This document shows, piece by piece, positions 9,266 to 17,960 of a DNA stretch of 64,000 nucleotides; within the stretch, counting starts at the first letter, position 1, and each line of letters begins with the position of its first letter. The notes beneath the pieces were generated by a model. It made no database searches. It saw only the letters and a list, made by a program, of their open reading frames with translations, and was not told where the DNA came from. This DNA is from Trichocoleus sp. FACHB-40 (GTDB taxonomy: Bacteria; Cyanobacteriota; Cyanobacteriia; Cyanobacteriales; FACHB-T130): contig NZ_JACJPF010000098.1 of NCBI RefSeq assembly GCF_014695915.1, positions 248,001 to 312,000 of the forward strand, read 5' to 3'. The position numbers were made by a program, and so were the translations under genes.

Positions 9266-9571
9266 GGTTACTTCTTGAATAATGGATTTTGCAGAGTTAT
9301 GAGTTTTGAGTTATGTACAACTTTTCTCCCCTTGTTAGGGGGGTTCTGACTTGGAAAGTGACACATCACATGAGTTTTGAATTATTAGACAAGATTTAAC
9401 TCAAAACTTTTTCAGATTGTGGCTTATTGCATTCATATCCCTGGAAATAAACTTCCGGCTGAAAATTTAAACCCGTTAAAACAGGTTGAAACATTTACCA
9501 AGGAATAGTGACGACGACTTTAGCTATGAAGCCCCTTAGACGCTTTGCGGCTTCTGGAAGAGTATTTTAAT
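9266..9571. repeat. eboA-eboB intergenic region with MITE/REP-like element, family 1 copy B
   Basis: No gene seen. About 9439-9571 has the family core AAACCCGTTAAAACAGGTT, flanked by CCCTGGAAATAA on the left and TTCAGGGCTG at the eboA stop. A direct near-repeat of GAGTTTTGA/GAGTTAT words lies at 9295-9320. Compare the copies at 3913-4038 and 55351-55493. Confidence 0.5.
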
Positions 9572-10489
9572 TCAGGGCTGAATGAATGCCAGAAGTCTAT
9601 TTTGGCTAAAACTGCTCCAAGTCAGACGGCCCTGCTCAATAGATGATTGCAAGTTTGGGTGACGAGCGAGTAGTTCTTGAGCTTGGGGTAAGGGACATTG
9701 AGAACAAGCCAAAGCAGCTGCTTCTTGCTGGACTGCATCAGGAGCGTTCAGCACCTTTTCCAAATCCGCTACTATCCGGGTGTCCGCAAACCGCCCGACT
9801 GGTCGCCAGAGTTCTGGCGTTACTGGACGTTTAGCCGCCCAACGTTCGTGAGCATAGTCTGCCAACATCCGTGCTAAATCTGGGTTAGCACGACGGTCGA
9901 GTCCGACGATGAGATGTAAGGGACTACCGACAAAAACAGCTTTTAGTACCATCTGGTTCCAAGCGTTGTTGTCGAAATAGTCGGCGGGATAAGGGTTTTG
10001 CAATGCGATCGCATTAAACACCGAAGTCATATTACTCCGTACTCCCTCGGCAGCTCTGGCGCAAAGCCGTTCTGGGTAGGGTAATATTGGCAAGCTTTGA
10101 TAGAGAGCGACTAACTCTCCCACGTCGGCGGTGGTGAAGATTTGCTCAAGCGATCGCAGATATTTCTCCACATTATCCTGCGGCAGCGCCAGTATCAGTA
10201 AGGTGCGAGCCGCTTGATCTACGCTCCAATGACCGGGGAACCAACTTCTTTGTATTGCAACTGCTTGTAAGTCTTCTGGTATTAGCTCCAGGTTTTTTTT
10301 GCCCGTATAGCGAGGCACCGCACTGAAGGAGGTAAAGAATACTCGATCCTGATTACCTTGGGCAATCTGCTTTATCTTCTCATCTAGCCAGGTGAGACTT
10401 TCCTTGGTGACATTTTGTGATAGCCAGCGATGCAATAAGCCGCTTACGCCCTTTAGATCAAGATGAATTAAAGAATACATAATACTCAT
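9572..10489 (-). CDS. eboA: EboA domain protein
   Basis: 305-residue soluble protein matching the EboA family by its sequence style (LTWLDEKI, RSWFPGHWSVDQAARTLLIL, LYQSLPILPYP) and by being the first gene of the ebo run. No enzyme motif is recognised and the biochemical role is unknown. In N. punctiforme, ebo mutants hold scytonemin monomer in the cytoplasm. An alternative ATG lies three codons in (MYSLIHLD). A HIP1-rich sequence is typical of its neighbours. Confidence 0.88.
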   Translation of the reverse strand: MSIMYSLIHLDLKGVSGLLHRWLSQNVTKESLTWLDEKIKQIAQGNQDRVFFTSFSAVPRYTGKKNLELIPEDLQAVAIQRSWFPGHWSVDQAARTLLILALPQDNVEKYLRSLEQIFTTADVGELVALYQSLPILPYPERLCARAAEGVRSNMTSVFNAIALQNPYPADYFDNNAWNQMVLKAVFVGSPLHLIVGLDRRANPDLARMLADYAHERWAAKRPVTPELWRPVGRFADTRIVADLEKVLNAPDAVQQEAAALACSQCPLPQAQELLARHPNLQSSIEQGRLTWSSFSQNRLLAFIQP

Positions 10490-10655
10490 TAAAAGGGTTG
10501 GCTTTGGTTCAAGGTTCGCCTGGGGTGTGCGAATCGAATCCTAGATTACAAAAGTCATGAATTATGGGTTTATAACTCCTCGCTTCCTAACTCCTTACTC
10601 TTAACTTTTAATAATTTAAGGCAAAGTTGCAATGAATAATCTTTTGATACACTGG

Positions 10656-11474
10656 TCAATTCTTTTGATATTGTTGTGTCTCTAGCTTTATGCGATGAGT
10701 GCTTCTCCAGCTTTGAGGAGTTGTCTCGTAAAATTGGCGAAATTGGCGGCTGAAATGGCCTGCGTCTTTATAGCCTACTGCTTCAGCAATTTGATTTACT
10801 GCCTGGTCAGTTTCTTGGAGTAAGAAAAGCGCCTGTGCCATCCGACGCTTGACAATCCAGCGGTATATGCTCTCTCCGGTATGTTGCCGCACTAAGCTAG
10901 TCAGGTAAGCCGGAGAGTAACCAAATGCCTGAGCCACATCACAGAGCGTAATCGATTGATGATAATTACTCTCAATAAAATTGAATATCTCAATCATTTG
11001 GGGACATTCAGGAAATATTGAGTGCGGAGAAGACGCGCTTGCAGTTTCAGTAGGCGGTGAATCTGATCGCTGGTTCTCAGATGAACTCCACTGTAGTAAG
11101 GTAGCTTGTTTTTTCAAACGGGTAGCGATCGCGCTCAGCAATTCCTCTCCCATACAAGGTTTAGTGAGATAGTCATCCGCTCCCAGTTCCATGCCTTTGC
11201 GGAGGTCAGGTCGTTCCCCCTTGCAACTGACAAAAATGAAAGGAATAATCGCTGTCAGGGGATCAGAGCGCAGCGTAGCTAGGACATCGTAACCATTGGC
11301 TTCCGGCATTACAATGTCGCAAATTATTAGGTCAGGTAGCTGTTTTTGTGCCTTTTGAATTCCCAATTTACCGTCTTCAGCATCAATAGTGTAGAAACCT
11401 CCAGCTTTAAGGCATTCTACAAAGAAATTTCGCGTTGGGGCATTATCCTCAATTACTAAAATTTTCTTCACCAT
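10656..11474 (-). CDS. response regulator with receiver and AraC-type DNA-binding domains
   Basis: 272 residues. The receiver domain spans about 1-120, with E9/D10, phosphoacceptor Asp53 in LIICDIVMP and the Lys in DYLTKPC near residue 105. An AraC/XylS helix-turn-helix pair spans about 165-265 (ITLCDVAQAFGYSPAYLTSLVRQHTGESIYRWIVKRRM split over two helices). Its gene heads the leftward ebo block and faces scyA. A two-component pair adjoins the scytonemin cluster in N. punctiforme, so this is the likely local regulator of scy/ebo (inference). Its partner kinase is not adjacent; the LOV kinase at 36088 is a candidate. Confidence 0.93.
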   Translation of the reverse strand: MVKKILVIEDNAPTRNFFVECLKAGGFYTIDAEDGKLGIQKAQKQLPDLIICDIVMPEANGYDVLATLRSDPLTAIIPFIFVSCKGERPDLRKGMELGADDYLTKPCMGEELLSAIATRLKKQATLLQWSSSENQRSDSPPTETASASSPHSIFPECPQMIEIFNFIESNYHQSITLCDVAQAFGYSPAYLTSLVRQHTGESIYRWIVKRRMAQALFLLQETDQAVNQIAEAVGYKDAGHFSRQFRQFYETTPQSWRSTHRIKLETQQYQKN

Positions 11475-12340
11475 TTTCCCTATTACTCAACACTTACGTA
11501 TGCGAACACATCCAGTTTCATTAAGTAAGAAGAGAGCTTGAATATTCAAAAAGTGCAATTTTGTAAAACCAATAACGCACTTCTAGTTTACCAAGCAAAT
11601 TATGGACTTCCCCTAATCAGGTTAAGCCCTTATTTTTACACAATTTTTTTTTTGCTGAATGAAACAAGATAAAGTTGCTTGGCGGAGGCTAGGTAGGTTT
11701 TAAATTAGGTTAATCTCTCCTCTACGAAAATTCTCTTTTTAATATTAATATTTGTAAATACTCCTAAAGATAGAGATAAAAAACATCGTGTGTTTATCTA
11801 TACAAGGCAAGTCAATAAAATATAAACTGATTAAATTCATAGGGCTTGAAGCCTTACGGTGAGCCAATTACAGCAATATCTGCGGCAATACTTACGTATA
11901 TATAAAGAACAAAATCGAAAGAATTGACAAATACATCAATAGATTGTTCATTGCAGCCCCCCCTTAAAGTTTTGTAAGCTTCTTCACAGGGAAGACCGAA
12001 CACGAAAGTGCTGTTAACTCAAATTTAATAATTAACAGAGTGAGCAAGCACTAAAAAACACAAAACAAACAAAGAAAACTTGTTGCGTTCTCATGAAAAA
12101 ATTAGGTTAGTGAATCTGACGCAACAGAAAGAACGTAGTTTAAGCCTATTAAAGCGCTTAACTTTAATTTAAGAATTTTAATCGGGCAGTCGAGGCATAA
12201 AGAGAAAGCACTCCTAGAGATTACATATTCTCGCTGCTACTGGGTGATGTTCAAGTTTTTAAGAAGCATACAGGGACTTGCTTCAACTGCCTAGAAGTAA
12301 TCGAAACCAAACGACCGAAAACTATATACCAACTTCTCCA
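11475..12340. promoter_or_regulatory. divergent regulatory region between response regulator/ebo and scyA
   Basis: About 866 bases without a recognisable gene, AT-rich in its middle. It must hold promoters for both directions. ACTTACGTAT occurs twice (11492-11501 and 11890-11899) and contains the palindrome TACGTA, so it is a candidate binding motif. A TTGACA at 11924-11929 resembles a -35 box, but its -10 (TTCATT, 17-base spacing) is weak. The rest shows no clear structure to me. Confidence 0.5.
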
Positions 12341-14179
12341 ATGAGTATTGAGTCCTACAAAGCATTCGCAACAGATACCTACACCTATGTAGATTCCGCG
12401 CCAGCCGATCCGACGCGCAATTATAAAAGCATCGATGACTCAAATATCAAGCCGGTTCTTAGCAATCAGCCGGAACTATCGCTTAGTGTCACCGAAGCGA
12501 TCGCGTCGATGCTGGAAGAATTGGGAGTAAGCTACGCTTTTGGTGTCGCCGGGGGTGCAATGGCATCGCTTTGGGGTTCCCTGTCTAATAGCCTAATGCA
12601 GGTGCTTAACTTTCGTCATGAAAGCGGAGCCGCCTTTGCAGCCGTTGAAGCGTACTTTGCCACAGGTCGTCCAGCTGTCGTATTCACCACAGCCGGGCCA
12701 GGAATCACCAACGCGCTGACCGGGCTGTTTGCAGCGCGTGGTGAGGGTGCAAAAGTGATTCTCTTGTCAGCTTGCACTACAGCACCGCAACGCGGGCGCT
12801 GGGCTATCCAAGAAACCAGCGGATACACATTGCCGAAATCCGGGATATTTAGTTCCGGCGAGTTGTTCAACTATGCAACAACTATTGAGTCTCCTGAAGA
12901 ACTTCCACAGATTTTTCGCAGACTTGCTTTGGGACTGTCACAACCGGGCGGCTTTGTCGCCCATTTGAGTATTCCTACCGGAGTGCAGACAAGTTTGGTG
13001 AATACATCTTTGCCTCGGTTAGACCTGTCTCATTCTCTGTTCGCGCCGAGTTCCGAAGCGATCGCCAAATGCGTACAGATGCTATCACAAGGATCGTTTG
13101 CCATCTGGGTTGGCTTTGGGGCACGGGGTGCAGCGGATGCAATTCGCCAACTGGCCGAAAAAACGGGGGCGGCTGTGATGTGTTCGCCGCGTGGTAAGGG
13201 CATCTTCCCAGAAGATCATCCTCAGTTTGTCGGTGTCACAGGCTTGGGCGGTCATGCTTCCGTACTGACATATATGCAAGAGCAACCGCCTTTGCATACC
13301 CTGGTACTGGGAACGCGACTCGGCGAACCTACTTCTTTCTGGAGTAATTCGCTGGTTCCCTCTGGGGGATTCATTCATGTTGATATTGACCCGGAAGTGC
13401 CTGGGGTTGCCTATCCATTTGTGAAAACGTTGCCCGTTCAATCTGACGTAGGCGTGTTTGTAGAAGCCTTGCTGAAGCAATTGCCAGAACGCCCTAGCGG
13501 GTCAGAGGCGGTGTCCCTGCCTAATCCTGAACGGGAAGTGATCGCTCCCGGCGCAGACAGCCCAGTGCGCCCGGAAATACTCATGGATGCAATTCAACGC
13601 ATCATCGTCGAAGGCAGTGATGCAATAGTAATGGCAGAGTGCGGAAACTCATTTACTTGGGCAACTCACCTGCTGCGATTTTCCCAATCGAATCGTTACC
13701 GAGTCAGCACCGGAGTTGGATCGATGGGTCATACTGTCGCGGGTGTTGTCGGTGCAGCCCAAGCACGAAATGGCAAAGCTGTTGCCATTGTCGGAGATGG
13801 AGCCATGCTGATGAACAACGAAATTAGCACAGCTGTGAAATACCAAATTCCCGCCGTTTGGATTGTACTTAACGATGCCCGCTACAATATGTGCCACCAA
13901 GGGATGACATTGCTGGGACTCAAAGGTGCAGATGCAGCAATTCCCCCAGCGAACTTCGTTCAGATTGCTTGCGGGATGGGAGCTGAAGGGATTCGCGTCG
14001 AAAAAGAGTCTGATCTGCAAGCGGCATTAGAGAAAGCGATCGCATCCACCGTCCCCTTCGTTGTCGATGTCGCTATCGATGCCAATCGACCTGCACCATC
14101 CAAAGGGCGTAATCAGAGTCTTGCTGCACAAGGAGCCGTATCAACCCCGGTTAAGCACCTTTCATTCCCATTAGTTTAA
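12341..14179 (+). CDS. scyA: ScyA, ThDP-dependent acetolactate synthase-like enzyme
   Basis: Thiamin diphosphate enzyme of the acetohydroxyacid synthase family. In scytonemin synthesis ScyA couples indole-3-pyruvate and p-hydroxyphenylpyruvate. Visible features are the N-terminal catalytic Glu region FRHESGAAFAAVEAYF, the central FAD/Rossmann-like domain and the C-terminal GDGAMLMNNE motif for Mg-ThDP. The ATG at 12341 gives 612 residues. The frame is open upstream to a TTG at 12278, but neither site has a good Shine-Dalgarno. It is the first gene of the rightward scy block, 247 bases before scyB. Confidence 0.94.
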   Translation: MSIESYKAFATDTYTYVDSAPADPTRNYKSIDDSNIKPVLSNQPELSLSVTEAIASMLEELGVSYAFGVAGGAMASLWGSLSNSLMQVLNFRHESGAAFAAVEAYFATGRPAVVFTTAGPGITNALTGLFAARGEGAKVILLSACTTAPQRGRWAIQETSGYTLPKSGIFSSGELFNYATTIESPEELPQIFRRLALGLSQPGGFVAHLSIPTGVQTSLVNTSLPRLDLSHSLFAPSSEAIAKCVQMLSQGSFAIWVGFGARGAADAIRQLAEKTGAAVMCSPRGKGIFPEDHPQFVGVTGLGGHASVLTYMQEQPPLHTLVLGTRLGEPTSFWSNSLVPSGGFIHVDIDPEVPGVAYPFVKTLPVQSDVGVFVEALLKQLPERPSGSEAVSLPNPEREVIAPGADSPVRPEILMDAIQRIIVEGSDAIVMAECGNSFTWATHLLRFSQSNRYRVSTGVGSMGHTVAGVVGAAQARNGKAVAIVGDGAMLMNNEISTAVKYQIPAVWIVLNDARYNMCHQGMTLLGLKGADAAIPPANFVQIACGMGAEGIRVEKESDLQAALEKAIASTVPFVVDVAIDANRPAPSKGRNQSLAAQGAVSTPVKHLSFPLV

Positions 14180-14426
14180 CCAAACTAGGGAAAAAGTAAT
14201 TTTTAGGTTGGGCTTACCGTGTGGAAACCCAACAACTTGCTAAGGGAATCTTCAAGCCCCTCCCCGCGTAGGGGTGAGGTTGGGGAGCGAAAAGTTTGAT
14301 CAGAGCCTTCCTCCACTCAAAGCTTTTCAAGAGAGAGGTTTCTTCGCGGCGAGACCCAACCTACCTTCTCTCCCACTCCCCAATCCCCAGTCCCCAATCC
14401 CTAATTAGGCGTATCAGGAGAGCTGT
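14180..14426. other. scyA-scyB intergenic region with low-complexity repeats
   Basis: No gene seen. It contains AGGTTGGGCTT...AAACCCAAC near 14203-14231, GAGACCCAACCTACC near 14351 and a CCCCAAT/CCCCAGT heptamer run at about 14380-14402. These are common cyanobacterial intergenic repeat types. Confidence 0.45.
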
Positions 14427-15488
14427 GTGAAACTGTTTGAAACTACGAAAGAAATGGGTCATGAGCAAGTTCTCTTCTGCCATGACAAAGAATCAAATCT
14501 TAAAGCAATTATCGCCATCCATGACACCGGGCTAGGTTCCGCGATGGGTGCAACACGTCTGTGGCCTTATGTAACCGAAGAAGATGCCTTGCGAGACGCA
14601 CTTCGTCTTAGTCGCGGCATGACCTACAAAGCAGCTTGTGCAAACATTCCAGTCGGCGGCGGAAAAGCAGTAATTATTGCTAATCCGGAAAATAAAACCG
14701 ATGAACTTTTCAGAGCCTACGGACGTTTTGTAGAAAGCCTAAACGGACGTTTTATTACCGGGCAAGATGTAAATCTTTCCCCTGAAGATGTTCGTCAAAT
14801 TAGTAAAGAAACAAATCATGTTGTCGGTACTTCCGAAAAATCGGGAGGCCCAGCACCCATAACATCTATAGGAGTTCTTTTAGGAATCAAAGCTGCTACA
14901 GAGTTCCGGTTGCAAAGAAATGAACTTGCTGGGTTAAAAGTTGCAGTACAAGGACTGGGAAATGTAGGCAAGAATCTCTGTCAGCGCTTACATGAACATG
15001 ACGTGAAACTCTTTGTCACCGATGTAAGTAAAGAGAAGACAGAAGAGATAAAACGTTTATATGGGGCAACCGTTGTTGAACCAAACGAAATTTACTCTCT
15101 TGATGTTGATGTTTTTGCTCCTTGTGCATTAGGAGGAATTCTTAATAGTTCCACAATTCCTCAGCTTAAAGCTCTAATTGTGGCTGGTGCTGCAAATAAC
15201 CAGCTTGAAAATGAGCATATACACAGTAAACTCCTTGAATCAAAGGGAATCCTCTATTGCCCAGATTACGTAATCAACGCTGGAGGATTAATCAACGTTT
15301 ACAACGAAATGATTGGATATGAGGAGGAAAAAGCTTTAAGCCAACTAAATAACATCTACAGCACTTTATTAGAGATTTTTGAGAGTGCTGAGAAAGAAGG
15401 TTATACAACTTATGAAGCTTCTAAAGTTTTGGCTGAAAAGCGAATTCTGAAAGCTAAGCATATCAAGCTTATGCAGCAAACAAATTGA
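14427..15488 (+). CDS. scyB: ScyB, leucine dehydrogenase-like tryptophan dehydrogenase
   Basis: 353-residue Glu/Leu/Phe/Val dehydrogenase family enzyme. ScyB oxidatively deaminates L-tryptophan to indole-3-pyruvate for ScyA. The catalytic-lysine block IPVGGGKAVII and the NAD-binding GLGNVGKNL are clear, and the length equals that of leucine dehydrogenases. The start is GTG at 14427, supported by AGGAG about 6 bases upstream. It is followed after 11 bases by scyC, so translational coupling is likely. Confidence 0.95.
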   Translation: MKLFETTKEMGHEQVLFCHDKESNLKAIIAIHDTGLGSAMGATRLWPYVTEEDALRDALRLSRGMTYKAACANIPVGGGKAVIIANPENKTDELFRAYGRFVESLNGRFITGQDVNLSPEDVRQISKETNHVVGTSEKSGGPAPITSIGVLLGIKAATEFRLQRNELAGLKVAVQGLGNVGKNLCQRLHEHDVKLFVTDVSKEKTEEIKRLYGATVVEPNEIYSLDVDVFAPCALGGILNSSTIPQLKALIVAGAANNQLENEHIHSKLLESKGILYCPDYVINAGGLINVYNEMIGYEEEKALSQLNNIYSTLLEIFESAEKEGYTTYEASKVLAEKRILKAKHIKLMQQTN

Positions 15489-15499
15489 AGGAGTGAACT

Positions 15500-16450
15500 G
15501 TGGAAAGAAATACGTTTGCAACGTCTGCTTATATTGCAACTTCGCCGGAGATAGCCTTTGACTACCTGTGTAGTTTAAAAAATTTGGACGAGTGGACTCT
15601 CTTCAGCCGGATGGTAGAGCAAGTTGATGAAGATACCTGGCTGGGAACAGCATCTGGCTATCACAAAAATCTCTACTATCACGTTAAAAAACTAGAAAAT
15701 CCGCTATTTTACGGCATTGAATGGCACTGCGGATTTGAGTATCAGAAGTATTTTCAAGTTTACCCTGTGTTGCTTTTTCCTGCTGACTACATCGAGCCGC
15801 GAACGGATGAAAAAGGAGTCTATTTTCACTGGCTAAGTTTTGTCGATCCCAAACGACAAACTCAGATGATTATGCAGGGAATTCACACGGTACACACTTC
15901 CGAGTGTCGCTCTCTCAAAGGTGTTTTAGAACGCAAGGCTGGTCTTACCGCAGCAGCGAAAGGACGCTATTTTATCGATACTGACACTATCTATGTTGAT
16001 GCGCCAATTGAAATTGGGGTTGAATACTTAAAAGATTTGCGGAACATAGATGAGTGGGCGCATCTACTGCGACCAAATGGAGAAATAAGTCCTGAGTTTG
16101 GTGAATTCAAGGATGAATATGACCAGAAGGTGAAAGTTTCTCTGAGACTGCATACTTTGAGCAAATATTACTTGCTTGAGCAGGAAAACTTTTATCCAGA
16201 CTACGACTTTTATCAGCGGTCTGTGGCGCTGATAATCCCAACATCTTATGCTTTCGGAGACCCGGAAGCTCCTGGTTTCATCCTGCATCGGATTACATTT
16301 TGGAAGACAGGTGAAACTCTCGCTCACGGCAAACTCCAGATTGAGGATTTTGGGGCTGAGAGCATGAACATTAAGCGATTTGCCGAAGCTAAAGCTGGCA
16401 ACGTTAAATCGTTTGATCGTGGGATGAGTTATGTACCAGTTAGCCATTAG
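15500..16450 (+). CDS. scyC: ScyC, scytonemin monomer cyclase
   Basis: 316-residue protein with two SRPBCC/START-like halves: ATSPEIAFDYLCSLKNLDEW near residue 10 and VDAPIEIGVEYLKDLRNIDEW near residue 160 are clearly related, which suggests an internal duplication. ScyC catalyses cyclisation of the ScyA product, with loss of CO2, to the tricyclic scytonemin monomer precursor. No signal peptide is seen, which fits a cytoplasmic step. GTG start at 15500 with AAGGAG just upstream, 11 bases after scyB. Confidence 0.94.
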   Translation: MERNTFATSAYIATSPEIAFDYLCSLKNLDEWTLFSRMVEQVDEDTWLGTASGYHKNLYYHVKKLENPLFYGIEWHCGFEYQKYFQVYPVLLFPADYIEPRTDEKGVYFHWLSFVDPKRQTQMIMQGIHTVHTSECRSLKGVLERKAGLTAAAKGRYFIDTDTIYVDAPIEIGVEYLKDLRNIDEWAHLLRPNGEISPEFGEFKDEYDQKVKVSLRLHTLSKYYLLEQENFYPDYDFYQRSVALIIPTSYAFGDPEAPGFILHRITFWKTGETLAHGKLQIEDFGAESMNIKRFAEAKAGNVKSFDRGMSYVPVSH

Positions 16451-16652
16451 CTTTTTGCTAATGACTAAGAGGATGTCTGAAAAGTCATGATCGAGACGCT
16501 TAGATGGTGGAGATCCCCCTTGCATCCCCTTTTTAAAGGGAACTAAGACTTGATTCTCCCTCCTTGAAAAGGGGGGCTGGGGGGGAGCAAACTAACTACT
16601 TCTCAGAGATCCTCTAATTCTCAAAAATTACTTAGAGCCAATATCGCCTGAG
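16451..16652. repeat. scyC-scyD intergenic region with C/G-tract repeat
   Basis: A short TAGCCATTAGC/GCTAATGACTA inverted repeat lies directly after scyC (16441-16469). It is followed by a repeat of the CCCCTTTTTAAAGGG and CCTTGAAAAGGGGGG type at about 16515-16585. Related C/G-tract hairpins stand at 22386, 25720, 25800 and 62990. Confidence 0.5.
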
Positions 16653-17924
16653 ATGAAAGTGAAGCAATTCTCTATTGCATTTCTAATTTTTTGTAGTGTC
16701 GCTGTTGTAGGAGCAAAAGCCGCAGAAGCAGTATCTTTTACAATACTTGCGGACGGTCTTGATAATGCAAAAGGTCTTAGTTTTGGCCCTGACGGTGCGC
16801 TGTATGTTACAGAGGCGGGAAGGGGGGGAAACGGGGTTTGCGTTCCATCACCGAGCGCCCAAGGCGATTCTTTATGTTATGGAACAAGTGGTGCAGTAAC
16901 CAAAATTGAGAATGGAACTTTCAAGCGGATACTTACCGGACTTCCTTCGGTAGCATTACCAGACGGTACGGGAGCCGCTGGCCCTCACGATATAAAATTT
17001 GATGCCAAAGGTTCGCCTTATGTTTTGGTTGGGTATGCTGCTAATCCAGCTTTACGCGATCGCATAATCGGTGACACAGACCTTGGCAAAATCATCTCTG
17101 CTGACTTCAATACAAATTCGTGGAGCAGTATTGCAGATTTAGCTAACTATGAACTCGCTAACAATCCTGATGGCGGCGATTTAGTTAGCAATCCCTTGGA
17201 TTTTCTCATAGATGGCAATAAGTTTGTTGTAGTTGATGCAGGTGCGAACGACTTGCTGGGTGTAGGCATTAATGGGAACGATTTGAGAGCGATCGCGCTC
17301 CTTCCCACCCAGATATTGACTAATCCAGTCTTTCCAGGCCCTGACTCGGTACCTTTCGATCCCGGACAGGTGCCTCCTACTGGTACTCTTCCTGATACAC
17401 CACCATTGCAGTTTCCAGTTCAACCAGTACCCTCAGCTGTGGCAAAAGGTTTGGATGGTGCTTATTACGTCAGCGAATTTACTGGTTTTCCTTTTCCCGA
17501 AGGTGGAGCAAAAATCTATCGTGTTGGTGCTGATGGTCAACCAACCGTCTACGCTGATGGCTTTACGCAACTAACAGACTTGGAATTCGATGCAGAGGGT
17601 AATTTGTATGCCTTGCAGTACGCCAATCAGTCAGCCTGGAAAGGTAATTTAGAGGCAAGCCTCTTCAAAATAACCCCAGATGGCGATCGCACAACTCTCC
17701 TGGGCGGTAATGGCCTAGAGTCGCCTACTTCCCTGACTCTGGGCCCCGATGGTGCAATCTACGTCACAAATCGCGGCGGTCGCCCTGGACAAGGGCAAGT
17801 CCTAAGAATTGATCCCAAACCTGTGCCAGATCCTAGTTCTGCTATAGCCTTATTCACCCTTGGCATAGGTGTTGCTCGGATGCGGAAGCGTAAATGTGCG
17901 ATCGCAGATCGTCAAGTCAACTAA
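16653..17924 (+). CDS. scyD: ScyD, exported beta-propeller-like protein with PEP-CTERM-like tail
   Basis: 423 residues. A signal peptide covers about 1-26 (FLIFCSVAVVGAKAAEA). The body has repeated FGPDGALYVTEAG-type beta-propeller/SMP-30-like blades. The C-terminus VPDPSSAIALFTLGIG followed by RMRKRK resembles a PEP-CTERM sorting tail. ScyD is conserved in the Nostoc cluster and thought to act in the periplasm; its exact reaction is uncertain. It is a tandem paralogue of scyE, 36 bases downstream. Confidence 0.92.
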   Translation: MKVKQFSIAFLIFCSVAVVGAKAAEAVSFTILADGLDNAKGLSFGPDGALYVTEAGRGGNGVCVPSPSAQGDSLCYGTSGAVTKIENGTFKRILTGLPSVALPDGTGAAGPHDIKFDAKGSPYVLVGYAANPALRDRIIGDTDLGKIISADFNTNSWSSIADLANYELANNPDGGDLVSNPLDFLIDGNKFVVVDAGANDLLGVGINGNDLRAIALLPTQILTNPVFPGPDSVPFDPGQVPPTGTLPDTPPLQFPVQPVPSAVAKGLDGAYYVSEFTGFPFPEGGAKIYRVGADGQPTVYADGFTQLTDLEFDAEGNLYALQYANQSAWKGNLEASLFKITPDGDRTTLLGGNGLESPTSLTLGPDGAIYVTNRGGRPGQGQVLRIDPKPVPDPSSAIALFTLGIGVARMRKRKCAIADRQVN

Positions 17925-17960
17925 CAAACTTTCATTCACTTAAATCCAACTTTGCGACAC

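Noticed and set aside
12278-12340. N-terminal extension of ScyA from TTG 12278
   Set aside because: TTG start with a weak ribosome site; the ATG at 12341 is simpler. Not fully excluded.
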